A stretch of 64,000 bases of DNA from Streptococcus xiaochunlingii (lineage in GTDB: Bacteria; Bacillota; Bacilli; Lactobacillales; Streptococcaceae): positions 23,617-87,616 of the forward strand of contig NZ_VFSG01000004.1 of the NCBI RefSeq assembly GCF_006385805.1, given 5' to 3'. The notes under the pieces were generated by a model. It ran no database searches, was not told the DNA's origin, and worked only from the letters and a program-made list of their open reading frames with translations. Numbering within the stretch: the first letter of the stretch is position 1; each line of letters begins with the position of its first letter. Shown here piece after piece: positions 28,909 to 38,814 of the stretch. Both the position numbers and the translations under genes were made by a program.

Positions 28909-30540
28909 TTAGATCTGCTCTAATTGTACCTTCTCAGCTAAATTCATGGCATGGTCTGCGACACGTGTATAGTGAGAGATGATATCAATAAAGTTCACAC
29001 CTGCTTGAGGTGTACACTCGCCCTTGTTCAGACGAGAAATATGGGTCTTCCGCAATTTCTTTTCAAGTTTTTCAATCGCCTGATGGCGCTGTTCCAACTC
29101 TGCGGCCAACTCTTGGTTATCCTCTTCTACACTTCGAAGGGCATCTTTAACAAACGTCGCCGTTTGTTGGTAGATATCTTCTAATTCAGTCAAAGCATTG
29201 TCAGAAAAGACAACTTTCTTCCGAATGAGGTAGTCCGTCAAATTGATCAAGGCTTCTGCGTGGTCTCCAATCCGCTCCAAATCTCGAGAGGAATCCAAAA
29301 TATTGGTCAAGGATTCGCTTTCTTTTGGACTCAAAGCCTCACTGGACAAGCGGATCAAGTACTTGGTCAACTGGTCATCGATGGTATTAATGGCTTCTTC
29401 TGTTTTATGACCTTTTTCAGCCAACTTTTCTTCTTGATTCAAAATATAGCGATAAGATAAATCAAAAATCTTTTCAGCATAAGTCCCTAAGTGCAAGAGT
29501 TCTTTTTTGGCATTTCCCAAGGCAATCGAAGGAGCTTGGGTAATCAGATTTTCATCCAAGTAAAGTGGCTCGTATTTGACCACTTCATCTTCACCAGGAA
29601 TCAATTTCGTCACAAAGTAAGCCAACGCCCCAATGAATGGGAATTGAACGATGGTGTTGGTCACATTAAAAGCACCATGTGAAAAGGCAATCGTCATTTC
29701 AGGTGAGAGATGCAACTGAGCTTGGAAGAACTCAACCATACTTGTAAATGGTCCCAACAAGATGATACACAGAATGGTCCCGATGACATTAAATAAGACG
29801 TGGGTTGCTGCAACCCGTTTGGCAGAAACATTGGCTCCCATGGCAGCGATAATAACAGTGAGGGTTGTTCCGATATTATCTCCAAATAAGACCGGTAGGG
29901 CTCCTTTCAGATCCAAAAATCCTCCTGAGTAGAGACCTTGCAGAATTCCAATGGTTGCTGAAGAAGCCTGGATCAAAACGGTAATAATGGCTCCAGCCAG
30001 CACTCCGAGGATTGGATTCTTCCCAAGAGTCACCATGTATTGGCTAAATTCTGGCAACTCCTTCAAAGGACTCATCCCTGCGCTGATGAGGTTTAAGGCA
30101 TAAAAGATCCCCCCAACCCCAAATAAGATTCGACCGATGTTATTCGCCATCCGATTCTTGGTAAAGAAGAGACAGACTGTACCGACAAACATAATCGGCA
30201 AGGCATATGTTCCCAACTTGAAACCAATGATGAAGGAAGTAACCGTCGTCCCGATATTGGCCCCCATGATGATCCCAATTGCTTGGCGTAGCGTTAAGAG
30301 GCCTGCGCTTACTAATCCAACCGTAATAACAGTTACCCCTGTACTAGACTGGATGAGGGCAGTCACGACAATCCCTACGAGCACCCCTAGAAATGGATTA
30401 CTGGTATATTTGTCGATATAGTAACGAAGGCGATCCCCTGCAGCCTGTTGCAAGCCATCCCCCATGGTTTTGATACTATATAAAAATAGACCCAAACCAC
30501 CTAAGAAGTTAAATAAAATGTTCTGCCAATCAATGGACAT
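28909..30540 (-). CDS. Na/Pi cotransporter family protein with PhoU-like tail
   Basis: A 543-residue membrane protein with the duplicated Na/Pi-cotransport repeat: QSSTGVTVITVGLVSAG and GANIGTT in the first half, QASSATIGILQGLYSGG and GDNIGTT in the second. About nine membrane segments end near residue 330, followed by a helical PhoU-like domain (about 350-540) with repeated RIGDHAEALINL and RVADHAMNLAEK stretches. Such proteins import phosphate with sodium; the tail probably regulates this. The start MSIDWQNIL at 30540 has an excellent GGAGGAAAAGGA site. Confidence 0.92.
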   Translation of the reverse strand: MSIDWQNILFNFLGGLGLFLYSIKTMGDGLQQAAGDRLRYYIDKYTSNPFLGVLVGIVVTALIQSSTGVTVITVGLVSAGLLTLRQAIGIIMGANIGTTVTSFIIGFKLGTYALPIMFVGTVCLFFTKNRMANNIGRILFGVGGIFYALNLISAGMSPLKELPEFSQYMVTLGKNPILGVLAGAIITVLIQASSATIGILQGLYSGGFLDLKGALPVLFGDNIGTTLTVIIAAMGANVSAKRVAATHVLFNVIGTILCIILLGPFTSMVEFFQAQLHLSPEMTIAFSHGAFNVTNTIVQFPFIGALAYFVTKLIPGEDEVVKYEPLYLDENLITQAPSIALGNAKKELLHLGTYAEKIFDLSYRYILNQEEKLAEKGHKTEEAINTIDDQLTKYLIRLSSEALSPKESESLTNILDSSRDLERIGDHAEALINLTDYLIRKKVVFSDNALTELEDIYQQTATFVKDALRSVEEDNQELAAELEQRHQAIEKLEKKLRKTHISRLNKGECTPQAGVNFIDIISHYTRVADHAMNLAEKVQLEQI

Positions 30541-30642
30541 TCCTTTTCCTCCATCATCATTCGATAAAAGTTTACTCACTCTATTTTAAAACATCCACCC
30601 CTTCGGCACAAGGTTTTTTTGAAATTTCTTCTGAATTTCGCC

Positions 30643-30678
30643 ATAAAAAAACGATAGACTCTACAGAACCTATCGTTT
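30643..30678 (-). terminator. Terminator after rbfA
   Basis: AACGATAG (30650-30657) pairs with CTATCGTT (30670-30677), followed by a T-run on the minus strand. It closes the rimP-rbfA operon. Confidence 0.9.
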
Positions 30679-30684
30679 TGTTCA

Positions 30685-31035
30685 TTATTTTTTATCAAGA
30701 TCGCGTAACATTTGATCAATTTTGTTTCCATATTCAATGGATTCATCTTTGACAAAGGTTAAATCTGGAATTTTGTACAATTTTAAATTCCGACCTAATT
30801 CGCGCTTGATGGTTCCTGTTGCTTTTTCCAGCCCTGTCTGAGCCTTTTGATTTTCTGAAGCCAGATCACTCATAATCGAATAGTAGACCTTGGCCATCGA
30901 CAAATCGCCTAGCATTTGAACATCCGTAATAGTGACGCCTTGGACACGCGGATCACGAACTTTCTTTTGCAAAATTTCGTTGACTTCCCGCTTGATTTCC
31001 ATACCGACTCGGTCTGTCCGAAAATGACTTGCCAT
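30685..31035 (-). CDS. rbfA: Ribosome-binding factor A
   Basis: A 116-residue KH-fold protein that binds the immature 30S subunit and helps mature the 5' end of 16S rRNA, important in the cold. It begins [21 protein letters not shown] and holds the conserved [15 protein letters not shown] stretch. It follows infB and is the last gene of the rimP operon, but an intercistronic hairpin may lower its transcription. Confidence 0.96.
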   Translation of the reverse strand: MASHFRTDRVGMEIKREVNEILQKKVRDPRVQGVTITDVQMLGDLSMAKVYYSIMSDLASENQKAQTGLEKATGTIKRELGRNLKLYKIPDLTFVKDESIEYGNKIDQMLRDLDKK

Positions 31036-31057
31036 AGGAACTCCTTTCTGCTCTGTC

Positions 31058-31103
31058 TTTAAAAACTAGGAAATAGGAGATTTCCTATCTTACTTCCTAG
31101 TTA
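31058..31103 (-). terminator. Internal hairpin terminator or attenuator between infB and rbfA
   Basis: On the minus strand AACTAGGAA and ATAGGA pair with TCCTAT and TTCCTAGTT around a short loop, followed by TTTTAAAG. It lies in the 73-base infB-rbfA gap. Confidence 0.75.
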
Positions 31104-31108
31104 ACAGT

Positions 31109-33832
31109 TTATTTTTTAATTTCTTCCATGATGTAAGCTTCGATGGTATCATCAGTCTTGATATCATTGTAGCCTTCGATCATCAATCCACCTTCGCGAC
31201 CGTTGGTCACTTCTTTGACATCATCTTTATAATGTTTCAAGCTAGCAAGAGCTCCATCATAAATGACGACACCGTCACGAATGACACGAACTTTGGAATC
31301 ACGAGTGACCTTACCACTGAGGACCATAAATCCACCGATGGTACCCACTTTAGAGACCTTAAAGGTTTCACGAATGACTGCTTCCCCGATGACTTTCTCT
31401 TCGAATTCAGGATCCAACATTCCCTTCATGGCATCTTCCATTTCTTCAATCACTTTGTAGATGATTGAGTGAAGACGGATTTCTACCTCATCAGCTTCTG
31501 CTTGCTGACGTGCTTGTGGAGTAGGGCGGACGTTAAATCCAATGATGAAGGCATTTGAAGCTTCTGCGAGGGTAACGTCTGATTCGTTGATAGCACCAAC
31601 TGCTGAGTGAACGATGGTCACTTTCACACCTTCCACTTCAATCTTTTGAAGGGAAGCAGCAAGGGCTTCAACCGATCCTTGAACATCGGCCTTGATGATG
31701 ACATTAACGGATTTCACTTCGCCAGCCTTCAAGGTATCAAAGAGATTTTCAAGGCTGACACGATTGGTTGCTTGACGTTGTTTCATCAGCGCACGTTTCG
31801 CACGTTCTTCACCGGCTGCACGCGCAGATTTTTCATCTTCATAAACCGCAAAATGGTCACCCGCCATTGGCGCTTCGTTCAAACCAGTGATAGAAACTGG
31901 AGTAGATGGTCCAGCTACTTTCACACGACGGCCAAGGTCATTGGTCATGGCACGGACACGTCCGAAAGTATTACCAACAACGATTGGGTCTTGGACATTC
32001 AAGGTACCTTGTTGAACCAGAAGGGTTGCAACCGCACCTTTACCTTTATCCAAACGCGCTTCGATAACCGTACCGATGGCACGAACAGTTGGATCTGCCT
32101 TGAGTTCTTGGATTTCAGCCACAAGAAGGACCGTTTCCAAAAGTTCATCGATATTTTGGTTGAATTTGGCAGAAATTTCTACAAACTCAGAATCTCCACC
32201 CCAAGCTGTTGACATAACTCCATGCTCTGCCAATTCACCGATCACACGTTCTGGGTTGGCACCTGGTTTATCAATCTTGTTAATAGCTACGATGATTGGA
32301 ACGTTCGCTGCTTTTGAATGGTTGATGGCTTCGATGGTCTGTGGCATCACCCCGTCATCTGCTGCTACAACCAAGATGGTAATATCCGTAACAGAGGCAC
32401 CACGCGCCCGCATAGAAGTAAAGGCCGCGTGTCCAGGTGTATCCAAGAAGGTAATCTTCTTGCCATTTTCCACGATTTGGTAAGCACCGATATGCTGGGT
32501 GATTCCTCCCGCTTCACCTGTTGCTACACGTGAATTACGAAGGGTATCCAAAAGGGTTGTCTTCCCGTGGTCAACGTGTCCCATGATGGTGACAACTGGT
32601 GGACGCTCTACCAATTCATCTGGATTCAAATAGCCATCTTCGACGAAGAAGCGTTCGATATCCGCATTGTCCACTTCAACCTTTTTCTTGGCTTCAATTC
32701 CATAATCCACTAACAGAAGTTCAATGGTATCGCCATCCAAGGATTGGTTTTGTGTCGCCATCACTCCCATCATGAAGAGTTTCTTAACGATTTCCGCAGG
32801 CTCACGCTTAATCCGTTTTGCGATTTCCGCAACCGTCATTCCATCTGTGTACTCAAGCTCACTTGGCAACTCATGGAATTTACGCTCTGTTACTGGTTTT
32901 GGAGCTTCATTGCGGTTATTCTTTCCTTTTTTATTCTTTTTGTTGTTGTTCCAGTTACTATTTCTTTGATTTCTCACTTGGTTTTGACTACTTCGATTCT
33001 TTTGTTGTTTTCTTGGACCATCTTCTTCGCGATCAAAATCTTCACGTTTTTTGTCTGGTCTAGCTTGCTTTTTCCGACGTGTATCAACTGCTGCAGGACT
33101 TGGAGCCGCTACCGGAGTTGCCTTCACTGCTTCTGCCTTTGGTTGTGGAGCAACAACTTCAGTCGTAACTGCCTCTTCGCGCTTACGACGTTGTTGACGG
33201 TCTTGCTCTACCTTGGCTGCCTGGTTTTGCTTGTAGCGTTCTTCACTACCACGTGCATATTCTGCATTTTGCTCTGCCTTTAATGCTGCTGCACGGGCTT
33301 TGAAGTCAATCTTCGGTGCGCCATTTACAGGATTTGGACGTCCTTGACCGTTTCCAGCTTGGTCACGGCGACGATCATTCCCTTGGTTCCGGCGGTCATT
33401 TCCTTGATTTTTTCGCTCATTACGATTTTGGAAACGATCCCCATCCCGACGGTCGTTTTGTTGTTTCTTAGGTCGATTCCCTTGTTGTTGACGACGTTCC
33501 GCCTGCTCTTTTGCACGGGCTTCGCGTTCCGCCTTGAAATTACGACTCTTTGGCTTCACAACAGGTGCTGCCGCTGTTTCCGTTGTCTTTTCAGGTTTGT
33601 TTGCAACAGGTTCTTTTGCAACCGGTGCAGCTTTTACTTGTTTTTCTTCCGTCACTTTAGGAGTTTGGGGCGCCTTTGATGCAAAACTATTGACCAAACG
33701 CTCAACCGCTTCACCTTCGATACTAGAAGCGTGACTCTTTACCTCCAACCCTAATTCTTTTGCCCGTGTGACGACTTCTTTACTTTCCTTGCCTAGTTCT
33801 TTGGCAATCTCATACAATCTTTTCTTAGACAA
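31109..33832 (-). CDS. infB: Translation initiation factor IF-2
   Basis: The GTPase that brings initiator tRNA to the 30S subunit and promotes subunit joining. The 907 residues comprise an IF2 N-terminal helical domain ([20 protein letters not shown]), a long low-complexity linker of Gln/Arg/Asn/Lys (about 60-320), a second IF2_N segment, and the G domain with [27 protein letters not shown] and SAK, then domains II-IV. The linker is variable between species. It overlaps no neighbour but lies 16 bases past the L7Ae-like gene in the nusA-infB operon. Confidence 0.97.
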   Translation of the reverse strand: MSKKRLYEIAKELGKESKEVVTRAKELGLEVKSHASSIEGEAVERLVNSFASKAPQTPKVTEEKQVKAAPVAKEPVANKPEKTTETAAAPVVKPKSRNFKAEREARAKEQAERRQQQGNRPKKQQNDRRDGDRFQNRNERKNQGNDRRNQGNDRRRDQAGNGQGRPNPVNGAPKIDFKARAAALKAEQNAEYARGSEERYKQNQAAKVEQDRQQRRKREEAVTTEVVAPQPKAEAVKATPVAAPSPAAVDTRRKKQARPDKKREDFDREEDGPRKQQKNRSSQNQVRNQRNSNWNNNKKNKKGKNNRNEAPKPVTERKFHELPSELEYTDGMTVAEIAKRIKREPAEIVKKLFMMGVMATQNQSLDGDTIELLLVDYGIEAKKKVEVDNADIERFFVEDGYLNPDELVERPPVVTIMGHVDHGKTTLLDTLRNSRVATGEAGGITQHIGAYQIVENGKKITFLDTPGHAAFTSMRARGASVTDITILVVAADDGVMPQTIEAINHSKAANVPIIVAINKIDKPGANPERVIGELAEHGVMSTAWGGDSEFVEISAKFNQNIDELLETVLLVAEIQELKADPTVRAIGTVIEARLDKGKGAVATLLVQQGTLNVQDPIVVGNTFGRVRAMTNDLGRRVKVAGPSTPVSITGLNEAPMAGDHFAVYEDEKSARAAGEERAKRALMKQRQATNRVSLENLFDTLKAGEVKSVNVIIKADVQGSVEALAASLQKIEVEGVKVTIVHSAVGAINESDVTLAEASNAFIIGFNVRPTPQARQQAEADEVEIRLHSIIYKVIEEMEDAMKGMLDPEFEEKVIGEAVIRETFKVSKVGTIGGFMVLSGKVTRDSKVRVIRDGVVIYDGALASLKHYKDDVKEVTNGREGGLMIEGYNDIKTDDTIEAYIMEEIKK

Positions 33833-33848
33833 TTGCTGTCCTCCTCTT

Positions 33849-34148
33849 CTATTCCATAAGAGACCTCATTTTCTTTGAAAATCCAGCATCTGTCACGGCC
33901 GCTACCTTTCGTGAGCGACCAATGGCAGTACTTAATTCTAGTGTTGAAAACACGGTTAATACCGGAATGCCATAATAGTGGCATTTATCTGTGATTTTTT
34001 TGGTAAGATTGGGAGCTGCATCATCTGCTAGAAAGACCAAACGAGCCTTTCCTTCTTGAACAGACTTGATGACCAACTCTTCTCCAGAGATGATTTTCCC
34101 TGCTCGCTGAGCCAATCCCAATAAATTACTGACTTTTTGCTTATTCAA
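33849..34148 (-). CDS. L7Ae-family K-turn RNA-binding protein (YlxQ-like)
   Basis: A 99-residue protein ([22 protein letters not shown]) of the L7Ae/L30e/YlxQ family, which binds kink-turn RNA. The position between ylxR and infB is the standard one for YlxQ. Its cellular RNA targets are not firmly known. The start overlaps the ylxR stop by eight bases, so translation is coupled. Confidence 0.93.
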   Translation of the reverse strand: MNKQKVSNLLGLAQRAGKIISGEELVIKSVQEGKARLVFLADDAAPNLTKKITDKCHYYGIPVLTVFSTLELSTAIGRSRKVAAVTDAGFSKKMRSLME

Positions 34149-34437
34149 GGCCTAACTCTCTTCTTTTCACCTTATGATCCACATAAGCAATCAATTCGTC
34201 GTAGAAAGCTTCATCCACTTCCATGCTAAAGCTGCGATTGAAGACTTTCTTCTTCTTGGCTTGAAGTGCTTCCTCGTTATCGAGCTTGATATAAGCACCA
34301 CGACCATTTGCTTTCCCAGTTGGATCGATAAAAACTTGACCTTCTTTATTTTTTACGATTCGCAAGAGATCTCGTTTATCGATGACCTCATTTGAAACGA
34401 CAGACTTGCGTAAAGGGATTTTTCTTGTCTTTACCAT
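34141..34437 (-). CDS. rnpM: YlxR/RnpM family RNase P modulator
   Basis: A 98-residue basic protein with the YlxR signature: MVKTRKIPLRKSVVSNEV, KRDLLRIVKNKEG, TGKANGRGAYIK. In B. subtilis this family was named RnpM, a modulator that binds the RNA subunit of RNase P. The streptococcal structure of YlxR shows a nucleic-acid-binding surface. It lies between nusA and the L7Ae-like gene. Confidence 0.92.
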   Translation of the reverse strand: MVKTRKIPLRKSVVSNEVIDKRDLLRIVKNKEGQVFIDPTGKANGRGAYIKLDNEEALQAKKKKVFNRSFSMEVDEAFYDELIAYVDHKVKRRELGLE

Positions 34438-34447
34438 GATTTCCTCC

Positions 34448-35593
34448 CTATTCGTCTACAGAATTCAAATCACTTTCTACTTCTTCAAAAGCAGGTTCTT
34501 GACTTGCTTCCATTTCTTCGTACTCACTAGCTGATTTGATATCAATCCGATAGCCAGTTAAGTGAGCCGCCAAGCGCACGTTTTGACCACGACGACCGAT
34601 CGCAAGAGATAGTTTGCTATCTGGTACTACCACAAGAGCATGCTTGCTGTCTTCTTCATCAAAGATGACTTGATCGACCTCAGCAGGCGCAATGGCATTG
34701 TAGATAAATTCTGCTGGATCTGGAACCCACTCAATGACATCAATATTTTCTTCTGTTGGGACCATACGATCCAATTTCTGATCGTAACGTGCTGGGTGGA
34801 ACTTGCTAGTAATCTTTTTGATGTTCGATCCACCACGACCAACGATGGTTCCAATCGCATCTACGTTTGGATTATGGCTACGAACAGCCACCTTGGTCCG
34901 GTCTCCAGCTTCACGTGCCACGCTCATGATTTCAACGGTTCCATCATAGACTTCAGGAATTTCCTGCTCCATCAAACGTTTGATCATTTCTGGATGGCTA
35001 CGACTTACGAAAACGTTGACCCCACGAGGATTGTCTTCTACTTTGTAGACAAATACTTCGATGCGATCATGAGATTGGAAGACTTCACCCGGGATCTGGT
35101 CTTGTTTAGACAATTGAGCTTCGATAGACCCTAAATTTACATAGATAAAGCGATTATCAAAACGCTCAACCGTTCCACTCATAATTTCATTTTCATGTTC
35201 TTTATAAGTGTTATAGGTAATCGCACGAGTTTGCTTGCGCATTTTTTCCATGATGGTTTGTTTGGCAGATTGGGCTGCGACACGGCCAAACTCAGCAGGT
35301 GCTTCTTCAAATTTGATTTTGTCTCCTAATTCATAGGCAGAGCTAATCGCAAGAGCATCTTTCAAGCTAATTTCTAACCGGCTATCAAATACTTCATCCA
35401 CTACCTCACGAACAGTATAAACGCGGAAATCACCAGTCTTTTCATTAAATTCGATAGCAGCACTCTCTGCTTGACCATACCGTCTCCGGTAAGCCGAACG
35501 CAATGATTCTGTGACAGCTTCAATGATATCTTCTTTTTTGATTCCTTTGTCTTCTTCCAAGATGCGAAAAGCATCTAGCATTTCTTTACTCAT
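34448..35593 (-). CDS. nusA: Transcription termination/antitermination protein NusA
   Basis: NusA binds RNA polymerase and nascent RNA, promotes pausing and termination and works in rRNA antitermination. The 381-residue protein has the N-terminal polymerase-binding domain (MSKEMLDAFRILEEDKGI), an S1 domain about 135-200 (ETMSGTVERFDNRFIYVNLG-like), and two KH domains with GTIVGRGGSNIKKI and AIGRRGQNVRLA. It lacks the C-terminal acidic repeats of enterobacteria, as is normal for Firmicutes. A perfect hairpin lies just upstream. Confidence 0.97.
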   Translation of the reverse strand: MSKEMLDAFRILEEDKGIKKEDIIEAVTESLRSAYRRRYGQAESAAIEFNEKTGDFRVYTVREVVDEVFDSRLEISLKDALAISSAYELGDKIKFEEAPAEFGRVAAQSAKQTIMEKMRKQTRAITYNTYKEHENEIMSGTVERFDNRFIYVNLGSIEAQLSKQDQIPGEVFQSHDRIEVFVYKVEDNPRGVNVFVSRSHPEMIKRLMEQEIPEVYDGTVEIMSVAREAGDRTKVAVRSHNPNVDAIGTIVGRGGSNIKKITSKFHPARYDQKLDRMVPTEENIDVIEWVPDPAEFIYNAIAPAEVDQVIFDEEDSKHALVVVPDSKLSLAIGRRGQNVRLAAHLTGYRIDIKSASEYEEMEASQEPAFEEVESDLNSVDE

Positions 35594-35602
35594 TCTTTTC
35601 TT

Positions 35603-35622
35603 GCTCTTAGGCTACTAAGAGC
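35603..35622 (-). promoter_or_regulatory. Hairpin in the rimP-nusA gap
   Basis: A perfect 8-bp stem (35603-35610 with 35615-35622), four-base loop, ending ten bases before the nusA ATG and so next to its ribosome site. It has no T-run, which suggests a processing or translational role rather than termination. Confidence 0.45.
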
Positions 35623-35638
35623 CTTCCTTTCTTTTCTG

Positions 35639-36109
35639 CTATAATTTGACAGCTAGTCTTGCTTTTGAGACAAGACTATAGGGGATTTCAATGGTTTTCT
35701 TTCTTGTTTTGTCCATGTATTCCATGGTCAATTGGTCATCTTCGAACTTAACGAGTGTTCCTTCAATGACCTTTTGTTTGTCAACTGCCTTGTACAAGCT
35801 GACATGGATATATTGACCCAGAGCTTTTTCCACTGCATCTTTGGTTTTTAAGGGACGCTCCAAACCAGGACTCGTCACTTCTAGGAAGTACTGTTCTGGG
35901 AATGGATCAGGTTGAATCTGATCCAACAGAGGACTAATCACTTCTGTTAAATCTGCTGTATCATTCAGGGTAATACCACCTGGCTTATCAACAAAGATAC
36001 TTAGAACATAGTCTCCTACAATCTTTTCATATTCCACATCCACTAATTCAAATGGAGCTTGGATGGCGGGTTCAAGAATTTCTGTTACTAATTCAACAAT
36101 TGTTGCGAT
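35639..36109 (-). CDS. rimP: Ribosome maturation factor RimP, apparent AUC start
   Basis: RimP helps assemble the 30S subunit. The protein reads [24 protein letters not shown] at its start and later [16 protein letters not shown] and [12 protein letters not shown], all family marks. A strong AGGAGG (about 36119-36124) is followed nine bases later, in the RimP frame, by ATC (36107-36109); no ATG, GTG or TTG lies in frame at usable distance. With ATC as start the product is 156 residues, near the 159 I recall for pneumococcal RimP. An in-frame GTG lies just upstream of the AGGAGG but has no ribosome site of its own. The gene heads the nusA-infB operon. Confidence 0.85.
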   Translation of the reverse strand: MATIVELVTEILEPAIQAPFELVDVEYEKIVGDYVLSIFVDKPGGITLNDTADLTEVISPLLDQIQPDPFPEQYFLEVTSPGLERPLKTKDAVEKALGQYIHVSLYKAVDKQKVIEGTLVKFEDDQLTMEYMDKTRKKTIEIPYSLVSKARLAVKL

Positions 36110-36132
36110 AGGACAACACCTCCTCACAGACA

Positions 36133-36158
36133 AGAGGCGAAGATATGTCTTCGCCTCT
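36133..36158 (-). promoter_or_regulatory. Leader hairpin of rimP
   Basis: A perfect 11-bp stem (36133-36143 with 36148-36158) with a four-base loop, lying just upstream of the AGGAGG ribosome site. It has no T-run directly after it. Confidence 0.6.
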
Positions 36159-36181
36159 CCTTTTCTATTCGTTTTAAATAT

Positions 36182-36210
36182 TCTAGCACAAGTTCCGTCG
36201 AAATGCAAGA
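36182..36210 (-). promoter_or_regulatory. Promoter of the rimP-nusA-infB operon
   Basis: On the minus strand TTGCAT, a 17-base spacer and TAGAAT with a TG extension. The transcript would carry a leader of about 65-70 bases with the hairpin at 36133-36158. Confidence 0.75.
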
Positions 36211-36249
36211 ATTTCGCCTTCCTCATTCATACAGCTACCATCCAAAAGA

Positions 36250-36275
36250 AAAACGCCTCCTTTTCAGGAGACGTC
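36250..36275 (-). terminator. Terminator after trmB
   Basis: ACGCCTCCT (36253-36261) pairs with AGGAGACGT (36266-36274) with one mismatch; TTTTTCTTTT follows on the minus strand. Confidence 0.85.
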
Positions 36276-36291
36276 GATCCTTAACTAGACT

Positions 36292-36927
36292 TTAAAATTG
36301 TGCTTCAACCCGATAAATGACCTGACCCTTACTTGAGAATTTCTTTTCATATTCGGTCATGACATTTCCCTCAAAATCACTAGCATGAAGATCTATCCAG
36401 ACACCCTTCAAGGTCATTCCATACTGAGAAAAACTCACCAAACTGTATTCAAAGAGTCCTCGATTGTCCGTCTTGAAATGAATCTCTCCATGCTCTGGCA
36501 AAATCTGTTTGAAGGTATCTAAGAAACTCTTGTAGGTTAGACGACGTTTTTCATGGCGTTTCTTCGGCCAAGGATCTGAAAAATTGAGATACAATTGATC
36601 AATCTCACCGTCTTCAAAGTAATTAGTCAAGCTATCTCCGTCCACCCAAAGCAACTTGATATTGGGAACGTCAGCTTCCAACACCTTATCCAAAGCGTAG
36701 CTTAATACTGATTTTTGAATATCAATCCCGATATAGTTAATGTCTGGATTTTGTTTGGCCATTCCAGTGATAAAGGCTCCTTTACCACTTCCCACTTCAA
36801 TATGAATAGGATGGTCATTTCCAAAAATCTCATGCCACTTCCCTTTGGCTTCTTCTGGCTTCAAAATGACATATTGCGGATTGGCTTCTAATAATTCGGT
36901 TGCACCTTTACGGTTTCTAACTCTCAT
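36292..36927 (-). CDS. trmB: tRNA (guanine-N7)-methyltransferase TrmB
   Basis: It methylates G46 in the variable loop of many tRNAs with SAM. The 211 residues contain the SAM motif [21 protein letters not shown], the [16 protein letters not shown] signature and the [11 protein letters not shown] segment. Its start overlaps the ccrZ stop by four bases (ATGA), so TrmB and CcrZ are made from one message. Confidence 0.96.
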   Translation of the reverse strand: MRVRNRKGATELLEANPQYVILKPEEAKGKWHEIFGNDHPIHIEVGSGKGAFITGMAKQNPDINYIGIDIQKSVLSYALDKVLEADVPNIKLLWVDGDSLTNYFEDGEIDQLYLNFSDPWPKKRHEKRRLTYKSFLDTFKQILPEHGEIHFKTDNRGLFEYSLVSFSQYGMTLKGVWIDLHASDFEGNVMTEYEKKFSSKGQVIYRVEAQF

Positions 36928-37718
36928 GCTTCCTTCCCATATTTTGACCGGAAATTACGCAAGGCATAAATTTCTCGGTTCACATTCTCTAAATCATTGT
37001 TTTCATAGTATTTTACAATCTGACAAAGGAAAGAGTATTGACCAAACCAGTACAATTTACCAAATACAGTTTCATTGTACTTATAGCCGTAATAGACCAA
37101 CCAATCCTGCCACTGGGAATCTGGAATGTAGTGACTTAAAACATGAGCCACATCCATCATCCGATCTGTTAAGCGGACAGAATCCCAATCTACCAAGTAG
37201 ATAAATCCACTATCCGTTTCAATCCAGTTACTGTGACGGACATCTCCGTGAACAATGGTTGCATAATCTTCTCGAAAAGCTGGAACAGTCTGTCGTAAAC
37301 TCTTTAATACAGATTGCAAATAATTGTTTTGACGCAAAGCAATTGGCAACTGACTGCTCAAAGAATTCAATAAATCCAATGGCGATTCAGCTGTGTAGCC
37401 CAACTTTCTCAATTGCGTCATCAAGGGGCGTGAACGGTGCAAACGAGTCAGGATATGAACCACTTGCTTTTTCCCCATCCCATTTGGAGTTAAAATTTCT
37501 CCATTTAACCATTCTTGTGCGCTCATCACATTTCCGTCAGGTAAGCGTCGGCTCCATAAGAGTTGTGGAGCAATTTGTTCTTTAGCTAACCCTGCTAATA
37601 TTGGAGTCGTATTCATTTTGACAAATACTTTCACCCCATCCGGATAAGTCCCCATAAAGGCTTTTCCGCTTTTACCAGCAATTGGGGTTAACGTTAGCTC
37701 TTTTTCGTTCGAGTCCAT
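36924..37718 (-). CDS. ccrZ: Cell cycle regulator CcrZ (choline kinase-like fold)
   Basis: A 264-residue phosphotransferase-fold protein. The kinase-like loop [14 protein letters not shown] and the metal-binding [18 protein letters not shown] are clear. It matches what I recall of pneumococcal CcrZ, which sits at the divisome and links FtsZ to replication initiation through DnaA; there too it lies before trmB. I start at [10 protein letters not shown] (37718), after GGAGGAAGAG; an in-frame Met 19 codons upstream lacks such a site. The substrate of the kinase-like site is not known from sequence. Confidence 0.9.
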   Translation of the reverse strand: MDSNEKELTLTPIAGKSGKAFMGTYPDGVKVFVKMNTTPILAGLAKEQIAPQLLWSRRLPDGNVMSAQEWLNGEILTPNGMGKKQVVHILTRLHRSRPLMTQLRKLGYTAESPLDLLNSLSSQLPIALRQNNYLQSVLKSLRQTVPAFREDYATIVHGDVRHSNWIETDSGFIYLVDWDSVRLTDRMMDVAHVLSHYIPDSQWQDWLVYYGYKYNETVFGKLYWFGQYSFLCQIVKYYENNDLENVNREIYALRNFRSKYGKEA

Positions 37719-37758
37719 CTCTTCCTCCGTAAAAAGTTTCCCATCTATTTTACTAATT

Positions 37759-38814
37759 TTAAAGCGTTTCGTCAACTAATCGTCTCACCTTGAAAGGTGC
37801 ATAACCATAGGCTAAAAAGGATGTGAAAGCTAGCAAGGCCAGGACGAGAATTTTCTCTTCAAAGACCAGGAATCCCAGTCCTCCCTCGACAAGAACCACA
37901 AACAAAGTCACCGATTGAACTGTTTGAAGAAGCCCTCGTGTTTTAGCACTGATTTCCAAGGGGAAGAGTCGCGTTAAATACTGATAGTCAAAGGCCTTGT
38001 AGAGTCCGAGCAATTGAAAAACAAGTAAATAATTCAAGAGCCCCGCGACGGCTACTGCTACTAGCGTTTGCGGGATGAAGACAAAGACAGCGATTGCTAG
38101 TCCTAATAGACGCAGACTCATGGAAAACAGATCTCCATTTCTGAGATAAGAACGGAGATACAGGTTGTTCCAGGTCTTAGCACTGACTTTCGGAACCATG
38201 CTTGTTAGTCTGTCTAAGTAGGCCCGCCGTTTCACGCTGTTGGTCATTCCTTTTACTGTGGTAAAAAGGGAGAAAAATCTTAGAATACTTTGCTTTCTCT
38301 GGTTTTCTAGCTCTACGATTCGCTTCCAATCAAGACCCGCCTGGTTATAGAATCTTTTCCCCTTCCCTTGAAAAACAAGAACCTTCAACAAGAAGAGAAT
38401 AGCCAAATAAACCAATACAATGGTAAGAGACAGTCCTAAAGCAAAAGCCAAAGGGACAAACAGAACAAGCACAAGGGTTTGTACAATTCCCCAGAAAATA
38501 GTCGCTCGTAAGATCTGTTGGTTCAAATAGCCTTTCAATTGCTCTTCTTTTGCCAGAAGGAAAATCATGTCTGCCTTCTCAAAATAGGTAGCGATGGAAC
38601 CAATTGGAAGCAGGAACAAAGGAGCAAGGGCAAGTACAAGGAGGAGAAGGCTCTTATCTTCTGGTAGGGAGCGCAAAAATTGACTGTACTGAACCGCTAA
38701 AAAGCCTAGAAAAATCAGGAGAAAGAGGACAAAGTGATCATTAAACACATAGCGAGAATATTTTAAGCACTGATTGCGAAAGGTCGTCTTCCTCTTTTGT
38801 AAAACTTCAATCAT
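37759..38814 (-). CDS. ecsB: ABC transporter permease, EcsB-like
   Basis: A 351-residue membrane protein with roughly six to eight hydrophobic segments (about 30-50, 55-75, 105-150, 225-255, 290-340). Together with the ATPase gene upstream and the divergent HIT gene it reproduces the ecsA-ecsB-hit neighbourhood of B. subtilis, where Ecs affects secretion, competence and intramembrane proteolysis. The start overlaps the ecsA stop by four bases. The transported substrate is not defined, although Ecs homologues in streptococci have been tied to export or turnover of peptides. Confidence 0.85.
   Translation of the reverse strand: MIEVLQKRKTTFRNQCLKYSRYVFNDHFVLFLLIFLGFLAVQYSQFLRSLPEDKSLLLLVLALAPLFLLPIGSIATYFEKADMIFLLAKEEQLKGYLNQQILRATIFWGIVQTLVLVLFVPLAFALGLSLTIVLVYLAILFLLKVLVFQGKGKRFYNQAGLDWKRIVELENQRKQSILRFFSLFTTVKGMTNSVKRRAYLDRLTSMVPKVSAKTWNNLYLRSYLRNGDLFSMSLRLLGLAIAVFVFIPQTLVAVAVAGLLNYLLVFQLLGLYKAFDYQYLTRLFPLEISAKTRGLLQTVQSVTLFVVLVEGGLGFLVFEEKILVLALLAFTSFLAYGYAPFKVRRLVDETL

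Noticed and set aside
31232..33984. Several long open frames on the plus strand opposite infB and its neighbours
   Set aside because: They lie in antisense to a conserved IF-2 gene, have no ribosome sites or promoters and read as low-complexity mirror sequence of the Gln/Arg-rich linker.
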